Part shown: positions 38,538-50,530 of the stretch, piece after piece
How positions within the stretch are numbered: position 1 is the stretch's first letter
Layout: each line of letters begins with the position of its first letter
From: Centropus unirufus
Taxonomy: Eukaryota; Chordata; Aves; Cuculiformes; Centropidae
Length of the DNA stretch: 64,000 nt
Reading direction: 5' to 3'
Assembly (NCBI GenBank): GCA_013397695.1
Contig: VYZI01000033.1
Span: 821,588 to 885,587 of the forward strand
Program-made: the position numbers and the translations under genes
The notes under the pieces: generated by a model
Told to the model about the DNA's origin: nothing
The model's input: the letters and a program-made list of their open reading frames with translations, nothing else
Database searches by the model: none

Positions 38538-41500
38538 TCAGCAGGTACCAGTTGGACAAGCCGTGAGGCTTCCTTTGACTTGTGTGGGAGCAGAAGAAAC
38601 CTACTTCAGCCAGTGACTGCTCAAGTGGAACATGGTTCGTAAAGAAGACTATATCATACTATGGCAAACTGGAGAAGATGTGACTACCCCAGAGCCTAAA
38701 AGCTTGTCTTTTTTTAAACTAAAAAAAAATCTTTCAGTCATAAAACTGAGATTTTCAGGCAAAAATCCATAGGCTTTACCAGACATCTAAGAACCACCTG
38801 TACCATTACATTTTTATTCCTTTATATTCCTTTCATTCACATCTTTTTGGTTCACCCACCTAGAAGACATCTATTTCTGTCTTAAATTGTAATATCTATA
38901 TTATGAACTATGCTGAACTGACATTTTCTCCAGATGACAAGGGAAAAAATGTATTTGATATGTTATAAATCATAAATATTTCAGTCTAAGAATAAAATTT
39001 TATACAGCTCTCACTCTGGGCCAGAACATCCTTTTAATCTACAATGACATTGTGACATTGAATTATGAGCAGCAGTGCACCTACACCAGTGAGAAATATT
39101 TAATATCATAATAGTGCTTAAAATAGTATAAGCTCTAGTCCCAGTTTTAAAATAGTCTGAAAGACAAAATGCAGCAAATTAAAATATTAAATGTACCCTG
39201 AATGCATTCTTAGAAGATTAACCATTTGGAAGGCAGTTTTAGCTACAAAAATTTGGAACTGGCTTCTCTGTCAATCCTCTCATTACAGAGAACTAAAAAG
39301 CAGATTTTTTTATTTTAAATTAAAAAATGTAATGTAAAAGTGTTGCAGAAAGCACATTTAATTCTTTTATTTTTAAAGATGATCTGGCTACTCTATTATG
39401 TAAGTACAATTTCCAAGCACATTTATTCCTAGGTGGCTTTATTTTGTTGGCACTTTTAATAACTTTTTCTTATTCAAATGCAAAATTTACAAATTATTGT
39501 TGTCACATTTCGTAAAATGTGTATGATCCTGTGGCCTGCACCTTGCAAAATGATTACAGTTTTTCCTGTATGATTTCAATACTGCTGACATATTTGTCTG
39601 CATATTTGAAATAAATACAGAGCTTACCCTCTATCTGCAAATTGAAGTCTCCTGTGTTCCTCACATAAAAACTTAAATGGCAAATCTTCCTTTAATGATA
39701 AAAACATCGTTGTTTCAAGTCTATATAAGTTTAGTTTTGCTGTATTTCTTTTACGGAAGATGGAAGGTTCCATCTTCAGGATGGAAACAGGGCAGTGAGT
39801 GAAAAATTGTTCCTTTTTATCCACCAAGCCGTTCTGGTTTTAGAGTTGCATCTGCTTGTTCTACTGATACAGAAGTTGTAACTATTTCCTAAAACAAATC
39901 CACAAAAACACTTTTTAAAGAGTATTTCTTCTTGTATGACACCATCACCACTTATTATTATTATTTTCTAAATTCATCCTCTTTAAAGCAGCCCTCAGAA
40001 TCCCATGCAGTTGGACAGCTATTCCTGGATGCTCTCAGATTTCATGCCTCTATCAAAGATATCAGAACATACATAAATGGGGCTCCTTTTTAATGGACTT
40101 CACATTTATAAAAACAGAAGAACCCAGCTGACTAGCAATTCTAAAAAGCATCACCATCTTATCTGATGTTGATCAGTACAGTTCCAACAGAAGTGACTCG
40201 AAAATAACAAGTAGTCATGAACTTACTACAGGTAAAAAGTTGGTTTTTTCAAGACATTTTCACAAGCACATACATAAAAGTTGTATTTGTGTTAACCGTT
40301 TCTTGTGGGCATTCAAGATGACCTGAAGTCATCTGTTAACATGAAAGCCACAGCCGGCTTCAGGGTTCAGAGAGAAAGGTTTCGGCAGCTGTACTGTAGT
40401 TAGTTCTGCTAGCAGAACATGTCTAGTGGTGACCAACACAATTCAATGATGACAGGATTTAGGATACGCTAAGCTCACTTTATTATATTATGCTCTTAAA
40501 ATGCATCAAAGAACAACATCATTTCTAAGCTCTGAATTATTATCAGTGAGCTGCAGTTAAGGATAAGAAGTGTTACTAAGTTTCGCATAATGCTTGCCGT
40601 CACAAGCATGCACTGCTTTTCCATTCTTCTAAAAATGTCATTTAAGGGTTTCAACAGTTCTGCTAAACCTAGACTGTAAGTGCCATGCTTGAATCTATTT
40701 TTTTGGATGTATGCCCAACAATAAATGATCCACAATGATCTGAGGACAGCACTCTCATCCAAGAACTTAATCAGATTAATGATGTATTTGTTTTATAAAA
40801 AATGAATAACATTAAGCTTGAGAATACCTAATTTACATATTAAATGGTTGAAGGGGACAAAAAAACCTAGTGATTTATAAAATTAAGATTACAAAATTAA
40901 CTATTGTTTTGAAAATCTGTTACTAAATTGCAGAGATGCAAAATAATAAATAAGTGTTCATTAGCAGTGTTTATGTAAATTCATGAGTCAATCTTTAGTT
41001 GCTTAAAAGACTTAATGATGTTTACATTAACAAAGAATTTATTAAGAGCAATGTTGATATCACAACATAGCAGTGGCAATAACATCAACATTACATACAG
41101 AACTTTCCAGCTCTTTCAACCTAATGAATATGATTAATACTTCAAAAACTTTTACCATAAACTTAAGAATGCTGAAGGGAGTGCTGAGAAGTAAGAGGTG
41201 TGAAAGCAACAGTGACACTGTTTGCATTTGGTTTAGTTTTATATAAAGCAAACAGAGACCTAGCAGAATGAATTAAATTATATAAAATCGGCAGAATTTG
41301 TAGGGTAGAGGAGGGGGGAAAAAGTTAGCTAATAGTCTTTGTTGATTCCTCCCATGTTCCAGATATGTAGTGTTTCTCAACCAACTCCATTATTCCATAA
41401 AAATTCGAAAACTAGTTCCCATAATAATGGATTGATCAGCAAGTGAGTTAAGTAAAGTATTGAAGCAAATGATTTATCAACACTAAATATAGCATTTTAG

Positions 41501-42736
41501 TTTTGTCACATGCAGACAAACTCTTTGAACTGTAACTTGTAGAGCCTGTATATTTCCAAATCCCAATGGGTTGAACCCTGCACATGGAAAAATCATGAGA
41601 AAAAAACAAAACAAGCAGTGGATGGTACAGTGGAGATGAGGCCGGCATTTACCACTTGGCATAATAAATCTAGGGTCTATTGTCACATAACAATGCAACA
41701 AGTATTACATCCCATTCCAAAGACTTGAAGGGAAATTCTCCTTGCTTCCTGTTATTTGATAAAACAGACTCTTGCTTGGGCCAACAAAGCCAAGATGGTC
41801 CCTAAGCATACATATGATTCAGGACATCCCTGGGAACATTCCTAGGCCAAGAAAAGGGCCTATTAGACATACACCTGCAACCCCAATTGCAAGCATCAGG
41901 CAGTAGTTTACGACAGGCACAAGAAATATCACTTTCCCGTTGGCAACACCAACACCTATAACAATTTAATATACCTGATTAAAGATATTAGATTAGGAAG
42001 GCTTCTGAGTACCACCTCCAAAAAGCAGGACCCCAGAGAGAAAAGGCAATAAAACAGCCCTTCCTTCCTTTTCAGTGAAGGAACAGGAGGGGATGCACAG
42101 AAGACGATGCTAGTAAAATAGCTCTTCTGTCTTCAAACTCAGAAGAAAACAAGATGAAAGCTGAGTTCCTCCAGAAGATGGGGAAGTAAGGGTGGGAAAT
42201 CTGTGACTTATATGAAGATTTCAGCAAACTTGCTTCCCCACTGATGTACAAAATGCAAATTGTTTGGCACTTCTATTGAAAATCCAGGCCTACAACTGAG
42301 TAGTATAGGAACAGCAATTGCTGGCAGACTTGTATCAACAGAGCCCAGCAGTTGGCTCTATTTCAGCCCCTATCTAATCCTTATATTATACTGCGCTCAT
42401 CACCACAGTATGTGAATTCCCACTAATGCAGTGTTAGAGCTAAAAAACAAAGCCCACAGCAAAAGACGTGCAACTCAGGAAATCTGCAATTAATATTCCA
42501 GCACAGACTTAACTATGTTCCAGAACCCCCACCATTCTTCATCCATGAGTTCCTGCTTGTTATGTATCTGATGTAGGCCATGATGTGATATTAATCCATA
42601 TGTTCCGACTCATAAATTGACAGCATACCACAAATGGGACACAGACTTCACTACAGGTTCTACACATCAGAGTAACATTTGTATGTTTGTCAGTTCAAGT
42701 CTTTGTACAGCACTCTAAGCCTAGGAAAACTTTTCA

Positions 42737-42759
42737 CAAAAAAAAAAAATAAAAAAAAA
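42737..42759 (+). repeat. poly-A tract with one T
   Basis: Two A runs separated by a single T. There is no recognisable element upstream on the plus strand. Confidence 0.85.
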
Positions 42760-43095
42760 TGTACTTTTGAAGTTAATCCTGCCTCCAATACTATGACACA
42801 GTTCTGTGTTCTTTCACCTAGATTTTAATTATAATTAATCCAACTTCCTAAGGCAAAACTTCAATATAATGATTTATATCAATTGATCAACACAAATCTA
42901 TTGCACACGCACCTGTTCCATACAAAGTGCAAAAACAAAAAGAAAAAATGAAAAACACAGCAATTACACAAGCATTTGTCCCAATAACAGCTGTTTTTCA
43001 AACTATTTTTACTGTATCCGTTTTGCAACACAATTCCACGATGTAACTACCCCTAAAACAGGTAAATGATAGACAGTGATCTTAAATAACTCCTG

Positions 43096-43099
<4 letters not shown>

Positions 43100-43132
<33 letters not shown>

Positions 43133-43144
43133 ACACACACCCCC
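43100..43144 (+). repeat. CA microsatellite
   Basis: About 15 uninterrupted CA units, then GTACACACAC and CCCC. On the minus strand it encodes a Cys-Val repeat that artificially lengthens the 189-codon frame crossing it. Confidence 0.97.
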
Positions 43145-43149
43145 AGCTA

Positions 43150-43626
43150 AATAATATCCTCCAGAACCTGTTCCCCTGAGAGTGCTGGAAAACCCTTACT
43201 GTACTGGAATAATGCCATGTTCCAGGCATAAAGGACAGAGTCCGGTAACAAAGGGCTCTAGGAAAGAACTGTATGAAGTGAGGCCATAAACTGTTCTGTG
43301 CTAAAGCAGTGAGAGCCGCCTCTGAAACTGGTGGGAGCAACCTGTGCCCCCCAAAAAACTTCAACCAGTCCGAGGAGCACACAGAGCGCCTCTGCTCAGA
43401 CACCTTTTCCGAAAGAGTGGCAGCCACTGGAGGAGGAGATCTGGAAGAGACAAGGGGAAGATGGCGGTGTTGGAGACATGCTTGGAAGGCAGCCAGAGAG
43501 GGTACACCCCCAGAAGGAGCATGAAGCATGGGTAAGCCACACTGAAGCCAGGATACCCCCACTGCAGCAGACGTTTTTAATAAAGCTGTTAACACCGAAC
43601 TTGCAAAGTGAGAAGAACACACATGG
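43150..43626 (+). mobile_element. possible LTR-like GC-rich block with YY1-type site and poly-A signal
   Basis: The block is clearly richer in G+C than its surroundings. It contains AAGATGGCGG near 43456-43466, which fits the YY1 consensus found in several retroelement promoters and cellular 5' ends. AATAAA follows near 43579-43584 with G/T-containing sequence after it. The 3' edge reads GAACACACA then TGGTGTCT, which resembles an LTR ending in CA followed by a tRNA primer site beginning TGG. CATGGGTAAG near 43530 could be a splice donor. All three plus frames are open for about 65 codons or more, as expected for GC-rich sequence. No TG start or flanking duplication was found. It could instead be an untranslated first exon. 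Confidence 0.3.
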
Positions 43627-46199
43627 TGTCTAAAAAGCAGCCCTAGTCATGCTTCTTGAAGCCGTCTTCATACAGTTTACTTCTTTGCACCTATGACCAG
43701 ACTCCAGTGAAAAGCACTGAACCCAAAACATTACCACATGATGACAGGTGAATATCTTGCTTCAATTTGATGACATTGTGAAATAGTCAATGAGGAGCTA
43801 AATCCATGTTTATTACTTGGATTTAAAAAAAATTTAAATCTAATATCCTGAAGTTACAGGATTCTTGTTAAATCTTCTGTTTGTTTTTTATGTAGGATGG
43901 GCAATAAAACAATAAATAACAAATTTTATCTATTATTTTGACTGATACAATAACATTTTCTTTTTAGTGAAGACACGTAGTAGAAATACTGAGGAGACAA
44001 CCAGCCTATCCATTTTTTTCTTTTTTGGTAGGTTCATGCCATTTTACAATGCTCTAGTACCAGGCTTTAGGGTGCTTTCAGATTAGCCATGACTTGAATA
44101 GAAATTCATTCTTTTTCTTTGCTGAATGAATGCCATTATTTAGCTGTGGGTTATAAGTACAGTTATATTTCTAAGATTTTTATTTCTCTCTATAACAGCT
44201 CAGGAATAGGAGTATTACTTATGTTCCATTTCATAGTTCTGAAAGTGTTTTGACCCCACATAGAAATTTGAAGACCTTTTCTGAATAGGGCCTCCTGTTC
44301 ACATAATGATTTTTTTCTATATTATTTTATTAATATAAATACACTTCACCTAGTGAAAGCAGGTGTTACATAATATACAAGAGGCATCTTATTACATTGT
44401 GATAACTTTAAATAGAGCCTTTTGACTATGAAACTTATTTTTTCTACTTAAGTGTATATAAACTATGTGGACAATGAAAAACAACATCTTTTAAAATAAC
44501 CTTCTGGTGATATGCAAATAAAAAGAAATTACATAAATCTTTTCAAATCCATGTAAAATAAACACAAAAAATAGGCTTGAGTAGCAAAACAGTGAAAAAG
44601 ATTGTCTTGCTTCACAGGATTTTCTATGCGGTTTATAGCTGATTTTTTTTTATCAATGTCCAGGTAGAGTTAAGTCCAGGGCTGTTATTCTGCTTGAAAG
44701 GTGAGTGCTATCATCTTACTTGCCAGAACACATTTGTGACTTGCAATCTATGTTTTTCCCAGTGGTTTCAGAAAAGCATTAGATTAGTGGCAGCCTTACA
44801 ATTCCTATAACAACGGCAGCTGTTTGCCATGACTTGGGACAAAATTTTCAAAACAAATATTACTTTACAATCAGCCGTATGAGGAGCTTAATAAATGAGA
44901 TGCTGTGGTTCAGGTTAGCTTTTGGTTAGTTTGCTAAATAGACAGCATTCATTTTCCCAGGCCTTCAGTAGCAGAATTCTCCTTTAAATCTGCTTGCATC
45001 AGGCAACTGACATTGACCATGGATTCACCTGACCCTCACCTATTTCAGTCCTGCTAGTGATGGGATATTGAGGGAAACTTGTTGGATTAAGTAACTGTTA
45101 ACAGTCTGCTCTCCATTTTGGAAGTTCCAATCAGAAGCTGATGGTTTAGCCATACCAACACATCCCACGCTCAAGAATAAAGTAATTTGGCACACTGGAA
45201 ATCAAAAGTTCCATTAAAAAAAAAGAAAAAAAAGGACAACTCATTACAACTGTCACTGAAATGCCCATCGTCACCAAAAGGCACAATTCAATTCCTTACA
45301 TTGTGGGAACAGATCCACCCTCTAGCTTGTATTGGTTTTCCAGAAGGAGCAGTCTGAGTGGCCTCATCACAGGATGAGGCAGAAGTGAGAGCATGAAAGA
45401 TTTGCCCAACAAGGGAGCACATGAGCTGACATCAGCAGTGCTGCCCCAAGTTCTGCCATCCCCCTCGACCTAAACTTTCAATCCTGCCTCCTCCCTTGCT
45501 GTTCACACTCATACTGCCAGAGCCTGGTGGTGGGGCAGAATGTAAATGAGAGTCCGGAGGGAAGGATAGGAAGGATGGTCTTTACTTTCAGCAACAAAGC
45601 CATTTAGATGGGTTTACAATTTTATGAAATCAAACTATAACAGAATTTCGTTCTTTCCCACCAGCTGCTCTAGGTGAAACTGTGATAATAAAGCCATGTC
45701 CCATACATCTGTTCTCAAGAGAGAAATCAAAAACTGAATAAAGGCAGAGAGCTATGGATGATAAAATGCCTTTTCTCTGAGCACTTTGGGAAGAAAAAGC
45801 CCACTTAGATGCAAAACTGTTTAAATGCTAAAAGTGAAGACACTGATAACCGTAACATTTTCAAAGTTATCTTTAGGGCAGTAGCAGAGGGGCTTTCACA
45901 GTACAAATTTTGAAATATGCCATCACTAAGCAATGAGATACACCTCATATGCCCTTACACATAAATAACATTAGTTGTAAAGAGAATAGAATCTGCCCTT
46001 TAAAAAGGTATTTAAAGGTTGTAATTTTTTTTTAAGTTGAATAATACAATTATCCAGATCAAACATCGTCATTTAGAAAGAAATGCTAAATATTTTCCTA
46101 AGGTATATTTTTGCCATGTGATGCATTTGTTATCTTTTCATCACTTTGCATAAATATAAATACACAAGTAATCCTCAATATATATTAGTGCACCAATAG
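43627..46199. other. non-coding stretch, no gene recognised
   Basis: AT-rich unique sequence. 44.88-45.10 and 45.30-45.55 kb are slightly richer in G+C but contain no recognisable exon or repeat. Poly-A and poly-T tracts are short. Confidence 0.6.
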
Positions 46200-47060
46200 C
46201 AATCCTATTAATTGAAGCATCGTTTAAAAGTGTCAATGGCTCTTACACCACCAGTTGAAATCCCTTACTAATTTAACATTACAGCTTCATTTCTTGTTCT
46301 AATCTCATCTAATTTACCCTTCTTATTTCCTTGCTTCTGGATGTGCGAGGTTTGCCACCCAATGAGTTTATTTCACTAGTCATTCACTTTTAACAGTAAA
46401 ACCAAACTATTTGAGGGGAATAATCTCCCTGCAAATCCAACACAGGATAAAGAGCTCTTATTTATCGAGCATTTTGTGCCTTGAATTGAAGCATTATTGC
46501 GAAGAGTGAGCAATAAACAAAAACACCTCAGGGGCCTGGGAGGAGCAATGTAACCAATTACATTTAATTAAATCAAAGGATGGGAGCCCTAGGGTTGAAT
46601 GAGCTGAAGAACAAATTTGCATTAACACCTAGCAGCCAAACAAGTAGTTCTTGGTTTAGTCTGGAAGTACAATTGATGCCGTCTATTCTCTGCACTGAAG
46701 GGGGGCCATTAGCTAAATTCTTAGGAATTGTTTGTCCACTGATGAGGGGCTGCCTTCTCAACGTTTCACCTCATCACACACGAAAATTGCCTACTAAAAT
46801 AAACATCTTCTCCTGAAACCTAACAAACAAACATTAGCACAGGGCTCACAAGTTTGCAATTCTCTAACACCTTTGTCCAGAGTCAACAAAGGGAACAATG
46901 TTAGGGCTCGCACACCTGAGAGAAGTGGAGACCCTCCAAGTCCTGGTCGTGTGGGGACAAAGAAGGAGGGAGAACTAAAGTTAACTTGTCCGCAATTAAT
47001 TATATAAATTGGAAGATACAGGATAATGATTACCCACAGGACTTTAAGGATGGATGCGAA
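46200..47060. promoter_or_regulatory. candidate conserved non-coding element / distal enhancer
   Basis: Non-repetitive and without a credible frame, with a dense group of developmental factor motifs. In order: CCAATTA near 46555, a 12-base palindrome ATTTAATTAAAT at 46562-46573 (homeodomain type), overlapping ATCAAAGG at 46572-46579 (TCF/LEF type), and a SOX-type triplet at 46870-46900. Texture and composition resemble vertebrate conserved non-coding elements, but conservation was not tested. Short frames on both strands (62-89 codons) show no domain. Target gene unknown and presumably outside the window. Confidence 0.4.
46870..46900. promoter_or_regulatory. cluster of three SOX/TCF-type sites
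   Basis: CCTTTGT (46870-46876) and ACAAAGG (46886-46892) form a perfect 7-bp inverted pair with a 9-base spacer. GAACAATG (46893-46900) follows immediately. CCTTTGT/ACAAAGG match the HMG-box consensus shared by SOX and TCF/LEF proteins, and opposed paired sites are known binding arrangements for SOX dimers. The match is seen in the sequence; binding is inferred. Confidence 0.45.
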
Positions 47061-47456
47061 CATTTAGCTTTGTGTATAATGAGAAGACTTCCTAACAGCA
47101 AACGAATATTAGGGCAGTGTTCCTCAAGCTTTCCTCTCCACCATTAGGGGTGCAGGAGGGGGCAAATCATGGAAGAGTGAGAAGTGCAGGGGATGGAAAC
47201 GAATAAACGCAAGTAGGAAAATGATAGAGAAAATAAGAGCAATGCAATACAGAAATGTCAAGAGCTCACAACTCTGCATTTTCTAAACTATGATTCTGTG
47301 AGGGAAAGCAGGAGGGAAAGACTACAAATGTTTAATCAGTTATAAACTGCTCTTTCTTTAGTGATCATTACATGGTCATACTAAAAGAGAGAGCTTACTT
47401 GTGAAGAGGGTTATTTTTTGAAGGTGTCTATGAGGCATTTCATCGAGTAGCAACGG

Positions 47457-47468
47457 NNNNNNNNNNNN
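47457..47468. other. assembly gap, 12 N
   Basis: Twelve undetermined bases. The gap size may be a placeholder. It lies about 400 bases beyond the regulatory candidate, so missing sequence here could belong to that element. Confidence 0.99.
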
Positions 47469-48355
47469 ATATTTTTCAGGGATTTATAAATATAATAATT
47501 TCAGACAATTAGAGATTTAAACTTATTGTCCCATACCTCATCCCAGACACAAAGTATACCTTAATCTACATCTACCAGAAGTATAAATCACTTTATCCAT
47601 TTTAGGTTATACAACAAATGAAAAGGAACGTAATGGTTTCAAAACACTTTGCCCTAAACCTCAAGCTAAATGGTTGAATTATAAAAATAATTTTTTAGGC
47701 AATCAGTGTTCATTGTGCCCTAAAACTGCAACAGCCAAGATTCTCATTTTGTAAAATACTGAACATGTGTATGTAATATTTTCTTAGCTCTTGTTCCTTG
47801 AATATTAAGATGGGGAGTACAGAGAACAATAAAAGACTTTTGTAGAGGCTTAGATTCTCTGATCTCGGTCCTTTCAGGAAGTTAGCCATTTCCCTCGACC
47901 TATCAATTTTCTCGCTTTGGAAGAAATTAAAGTGCAGTCTTAATCCACAAAATGACCATATAAAAATAAAATGTCATTCTTACCACACAAACTTGCTGCC
48001 TTTATTTACTCATAGCTACATTTGCCTCTCATAATGACAGATAAAAATATGCTTTATCGCCCTTTTATACACTGTTAGACCCAAAAAGCTAGAAGAGATC
48101 TAATAGCTTGCTTTTAACGATATAAGAAGTTGGTCAATGTTTTCATCTTGTTAACTGAGGCAGTATCCAGTCTAAAGTAAACCAGAAAACTGTTCTAGAT
48201 CAAACAGCTATCACAGATGTGCGTTCAGATGACACCTACTTCAGTCTAACCAAATAAGTAATTTCTCCCTCTTCTGGATATAAGTGGTGACCTTCTTTGT
48301 GTCAGATCTTGTGATAATGAGGATATATGGAGTGTGAGACAGTTCTGTTAATCTG

Positions 48356-48389
48356 AAAAAAAAACCAACAAACCAAACCAAACACAGCA
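48356..48389 (+). repeat. A-rich tract interrupted by CC
   Basis: A nine-base A run followed by ACC, AAC and AAACC units, like the other C-interrupted A tracts of this window. Confidence 0.75.
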
Positions 48390-48836
48390 ATCATTCTCAA
48401 GGCTAGTTTTTCCATTAGATCAACCAACTGACGCAACTGACTGACGGGTATCAAAAGCTTTAGAGGTAAATTAAGGCATAGAAATGGGAGCAGATGATCA
48501 AGCTCAGGGAGTGGCAAAAGGAATAAACCAGGACCAACTTCTTCAAGCAGCAGCAAGCTGCTAAATCAGCATAAAGTCTGGTTCAATAATACAGTAAGCA
48601 TCTAGCCTACTACTTATAAGCACCTTAACTTAAACATGATTCTTAAAAGGTCAGAAGTCAATTCTCAAAGCTGAAGTTAATTGAGTGGAGAAGGACTAAT
48701 ATGTTCTGGAGGTTGCTCTTCTCTTTTATTTTGGTTTAGAATGCACTTAGCTAACAAATTTTAGAACCATGCCAGACAGAGCACAGACTCTAGTTTCATA
48801 TGTATAGTCCTCAGCTGCATTGATCCACATTCCTGT

Positions 48837-48861
48837 AAAAAAACAAACAAAAACCAAACCC
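48837..48861 (+). repeat. A-rich tract interrupted by C
   Basis: A seven-base A run followed by CAAA units and ACCAAACCC. Same class as the tract about 450 bases upstream. Confidence 0.7.
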
Positions 48862-50129
48862 TTATTCTAAATACATACTTGCAATTGTATAGAAGCTGGT
48901 CTGAACACCACTGTTACTGCACTCTCCTGAAGGTAACTACCATATGCACATGAAAATAGTTGTGCTTGTGGCGATGTTTTTTAAAAAATCTCATGGATGT
49001 CCTGTTAATCAAAATTAATATACCTATCATTGAGGGGTGAACTTTAGAAAAAACATTCTTTACTGGTGAATTCTCTAAATATGTGAACACCATTTATTAA
49101 TTAAACCACATAATAATAAAAACCTGTGAAATTACTAACCATTTCTGGACGTGCAAAACTTTGACATGGAGACTACCGCAGCCATCCACTACTGCAGAGT
49201 TGGATCTTTGGATTTATTTATACACAGAAAGCACTATTCTGGAAGTACATCTCCTTATGACAGTGAATGTGTGTTTTGTTGGTGACTACAGTGCACTGTC
49301 TCTGAACACAGATCCTGCTCAGCTAAGGATTTTTCTTAACAATGAGGAAAGTCAAGATGCCTCTTGGACCAAAAGAATGAAAGCAGAACAGCAAAGCAAA
49401 CAGAAGTGGAGCAAAAGCAGTGACAAATGACTACAGGCATAAAAAATGGTGGAACAAAGAAAGTGATACATGCTCTATGTGAAAAAATTAGATCATAAAT
49501 ATGACACACCAGACTTAACAATTCACCCCCAGCATTACTCTGCCATGTAAAATATAAAACAAAAAGTCAACCTGATGATGCAATAGCTCTGAGAATTCAC
49601 AGCACAGAGCATACAACACATACTAACTACCCTTCTAAATAGCTACTTTCTCACAAGTTCTAAGAGAGCATTCCAAATGCATGAAGTAATCGACTTACCT
49701 GTGGATAAGCAGTACAAATTAAACCTGGATCCTGGATCCTTACAAATCAGATGGCTACTGCTGGCAGGACAACTAAGGTTTTGTATTCGTCCTGACACAA
49801 GATTAAGTCAGGCGATGCCAAGACTGCTCCCAAACAATTGCTAACCACTCTTGAAGATCTGCTATTGCAAGTGCTTCTGTAAAGAAATGCATGTTAAATC
49901 TGAAGCATGCTCTAGAAGGCTAGATTAGTTCTACAATTTCAAATGTTATTCACATTTCTCTTCTTTGAAAAAATACTACTTGTTTTAGTGTATTTACATT
50001 TATTGAAAATACATTTTTTTCAAAAGCATTCAATATGGGGTGAGCTTTTTCATTTTGTTTTTGAGGTCAACATACATCTCATTCACAGTGATATTTCAGT
50101 GGTTTTCCTGGCTCAATCTTATTCATTCT

Positions 50130-50530
50130 GACAGGGTGAGAGGGTTGGGGCTGTTCAGGCTGGAGAAGAGAAGACTCCAGGGAGACCTTATAATGGCCTT
50201 CCAGTACTTGAAAGGAGCCAACAAGAAAGCTGGGGAAGGACTTTTTACAAGGGCCTGTAGCGACAGGACGAGGGGGAACGGCTACAAATTGGAGAGGAGA
50301 TGATTTAGACTAGGCACTAGGAAGAAATTCTTCATGATGAGTGTGGTGAGGCACAGGCACAGGTTGCCCAGGGAAGAGTTGTGGATGTGTTCAAGGCCAG
50401 GTTGGATGGGACCTTGAGCTGCCTGACCTAGTGGGAGGTGTCCCTGCCTATGGCAGGGGGCTTGGAGCTAAATGATCTTTAAGGTCCCTTCCAACCCAAA
50501 CCATTCTATGATCCCATAATTCATTCTATA
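50130..50530 (+). mobile_element. CR1 LINE, 5'-truncated copy, 3' end region
   Basis: The sequence matches the avian CR1 3' region from memory of its hallmarks: GGGTTGGGGCTGTTCAG, CTGGAGAAGAGAAG, a GTAGCGACAGGACGAGG block, AGGAAGAAATTCTTC, GTGGTGAGGCAC, TTGTGGATG then GTGTTCAAGGCCAGG, and finally TTTAAGGTCCCTTCCAACCC with an ATTCTATGAT-type tail. It is severely 5'-truncated, as most CR1 copies are, and keeps only the end of the coding region and the 3' UTR. The usual short segment between TTGTGGATG and GTGTTCAAGG is missing, a small internal deletion. A nine-base direct repeat ATTCATTCT flanks it (50121-50129 and 50519-50527). Confidence 0.96.

Larger units (their letters stand above)
34022..43099. 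other. AT-rich non-coding stretch, no gene recognised
   Basis: No exon, RNA gene or transposon was identified outside the separate entries for 36.99-37.26, 38.25-38.28 and 38.52 kb. The short plus-strand frame at 37.29-37.50 kb is Asn/Leu/Lys-rich and has no recognisable domain. C-rich and G-rich homopolymers occur near 34.07, 34.13 and 35.03 kb. An A-rich tract is at 42737-42759. Confidence 0.6.
47061..50129. other. non-coding stretch with assembly gap, no gene recognised
   Basis: Contains the N run at 47457-47468 and two C-interrupted A tracts at 48356-48389 and 48837-48861. The minus-strand frame at 48.3-48.56 kb is leucine-rich without a signature. The plus-strand frame at 49.16-49.43 kb has no recognisable domain. 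A GGATCCT duplication occurs near 49729-49740. Confidence 0.6.

Noticed and set aside
43053..43622. 189-codon minus-strand frame
   Set aside because: It is lengthened by the CA microsatellite (Cys-Val repeat) and by GC-rich sequence; no domain or supporting signals.
47115..47170. CAGTGTTCCTCAAG resembling the end of a hAT/Charlie DNA transposon
   Set aside because: Only a short partial match; no opposite terminal repeat or 8-bp duplication found.
49161..49430. 89-codon frame with a mixed, protein-like composition
   Set aside because: No recognisable family, promoter or splice signals; treated as chance.
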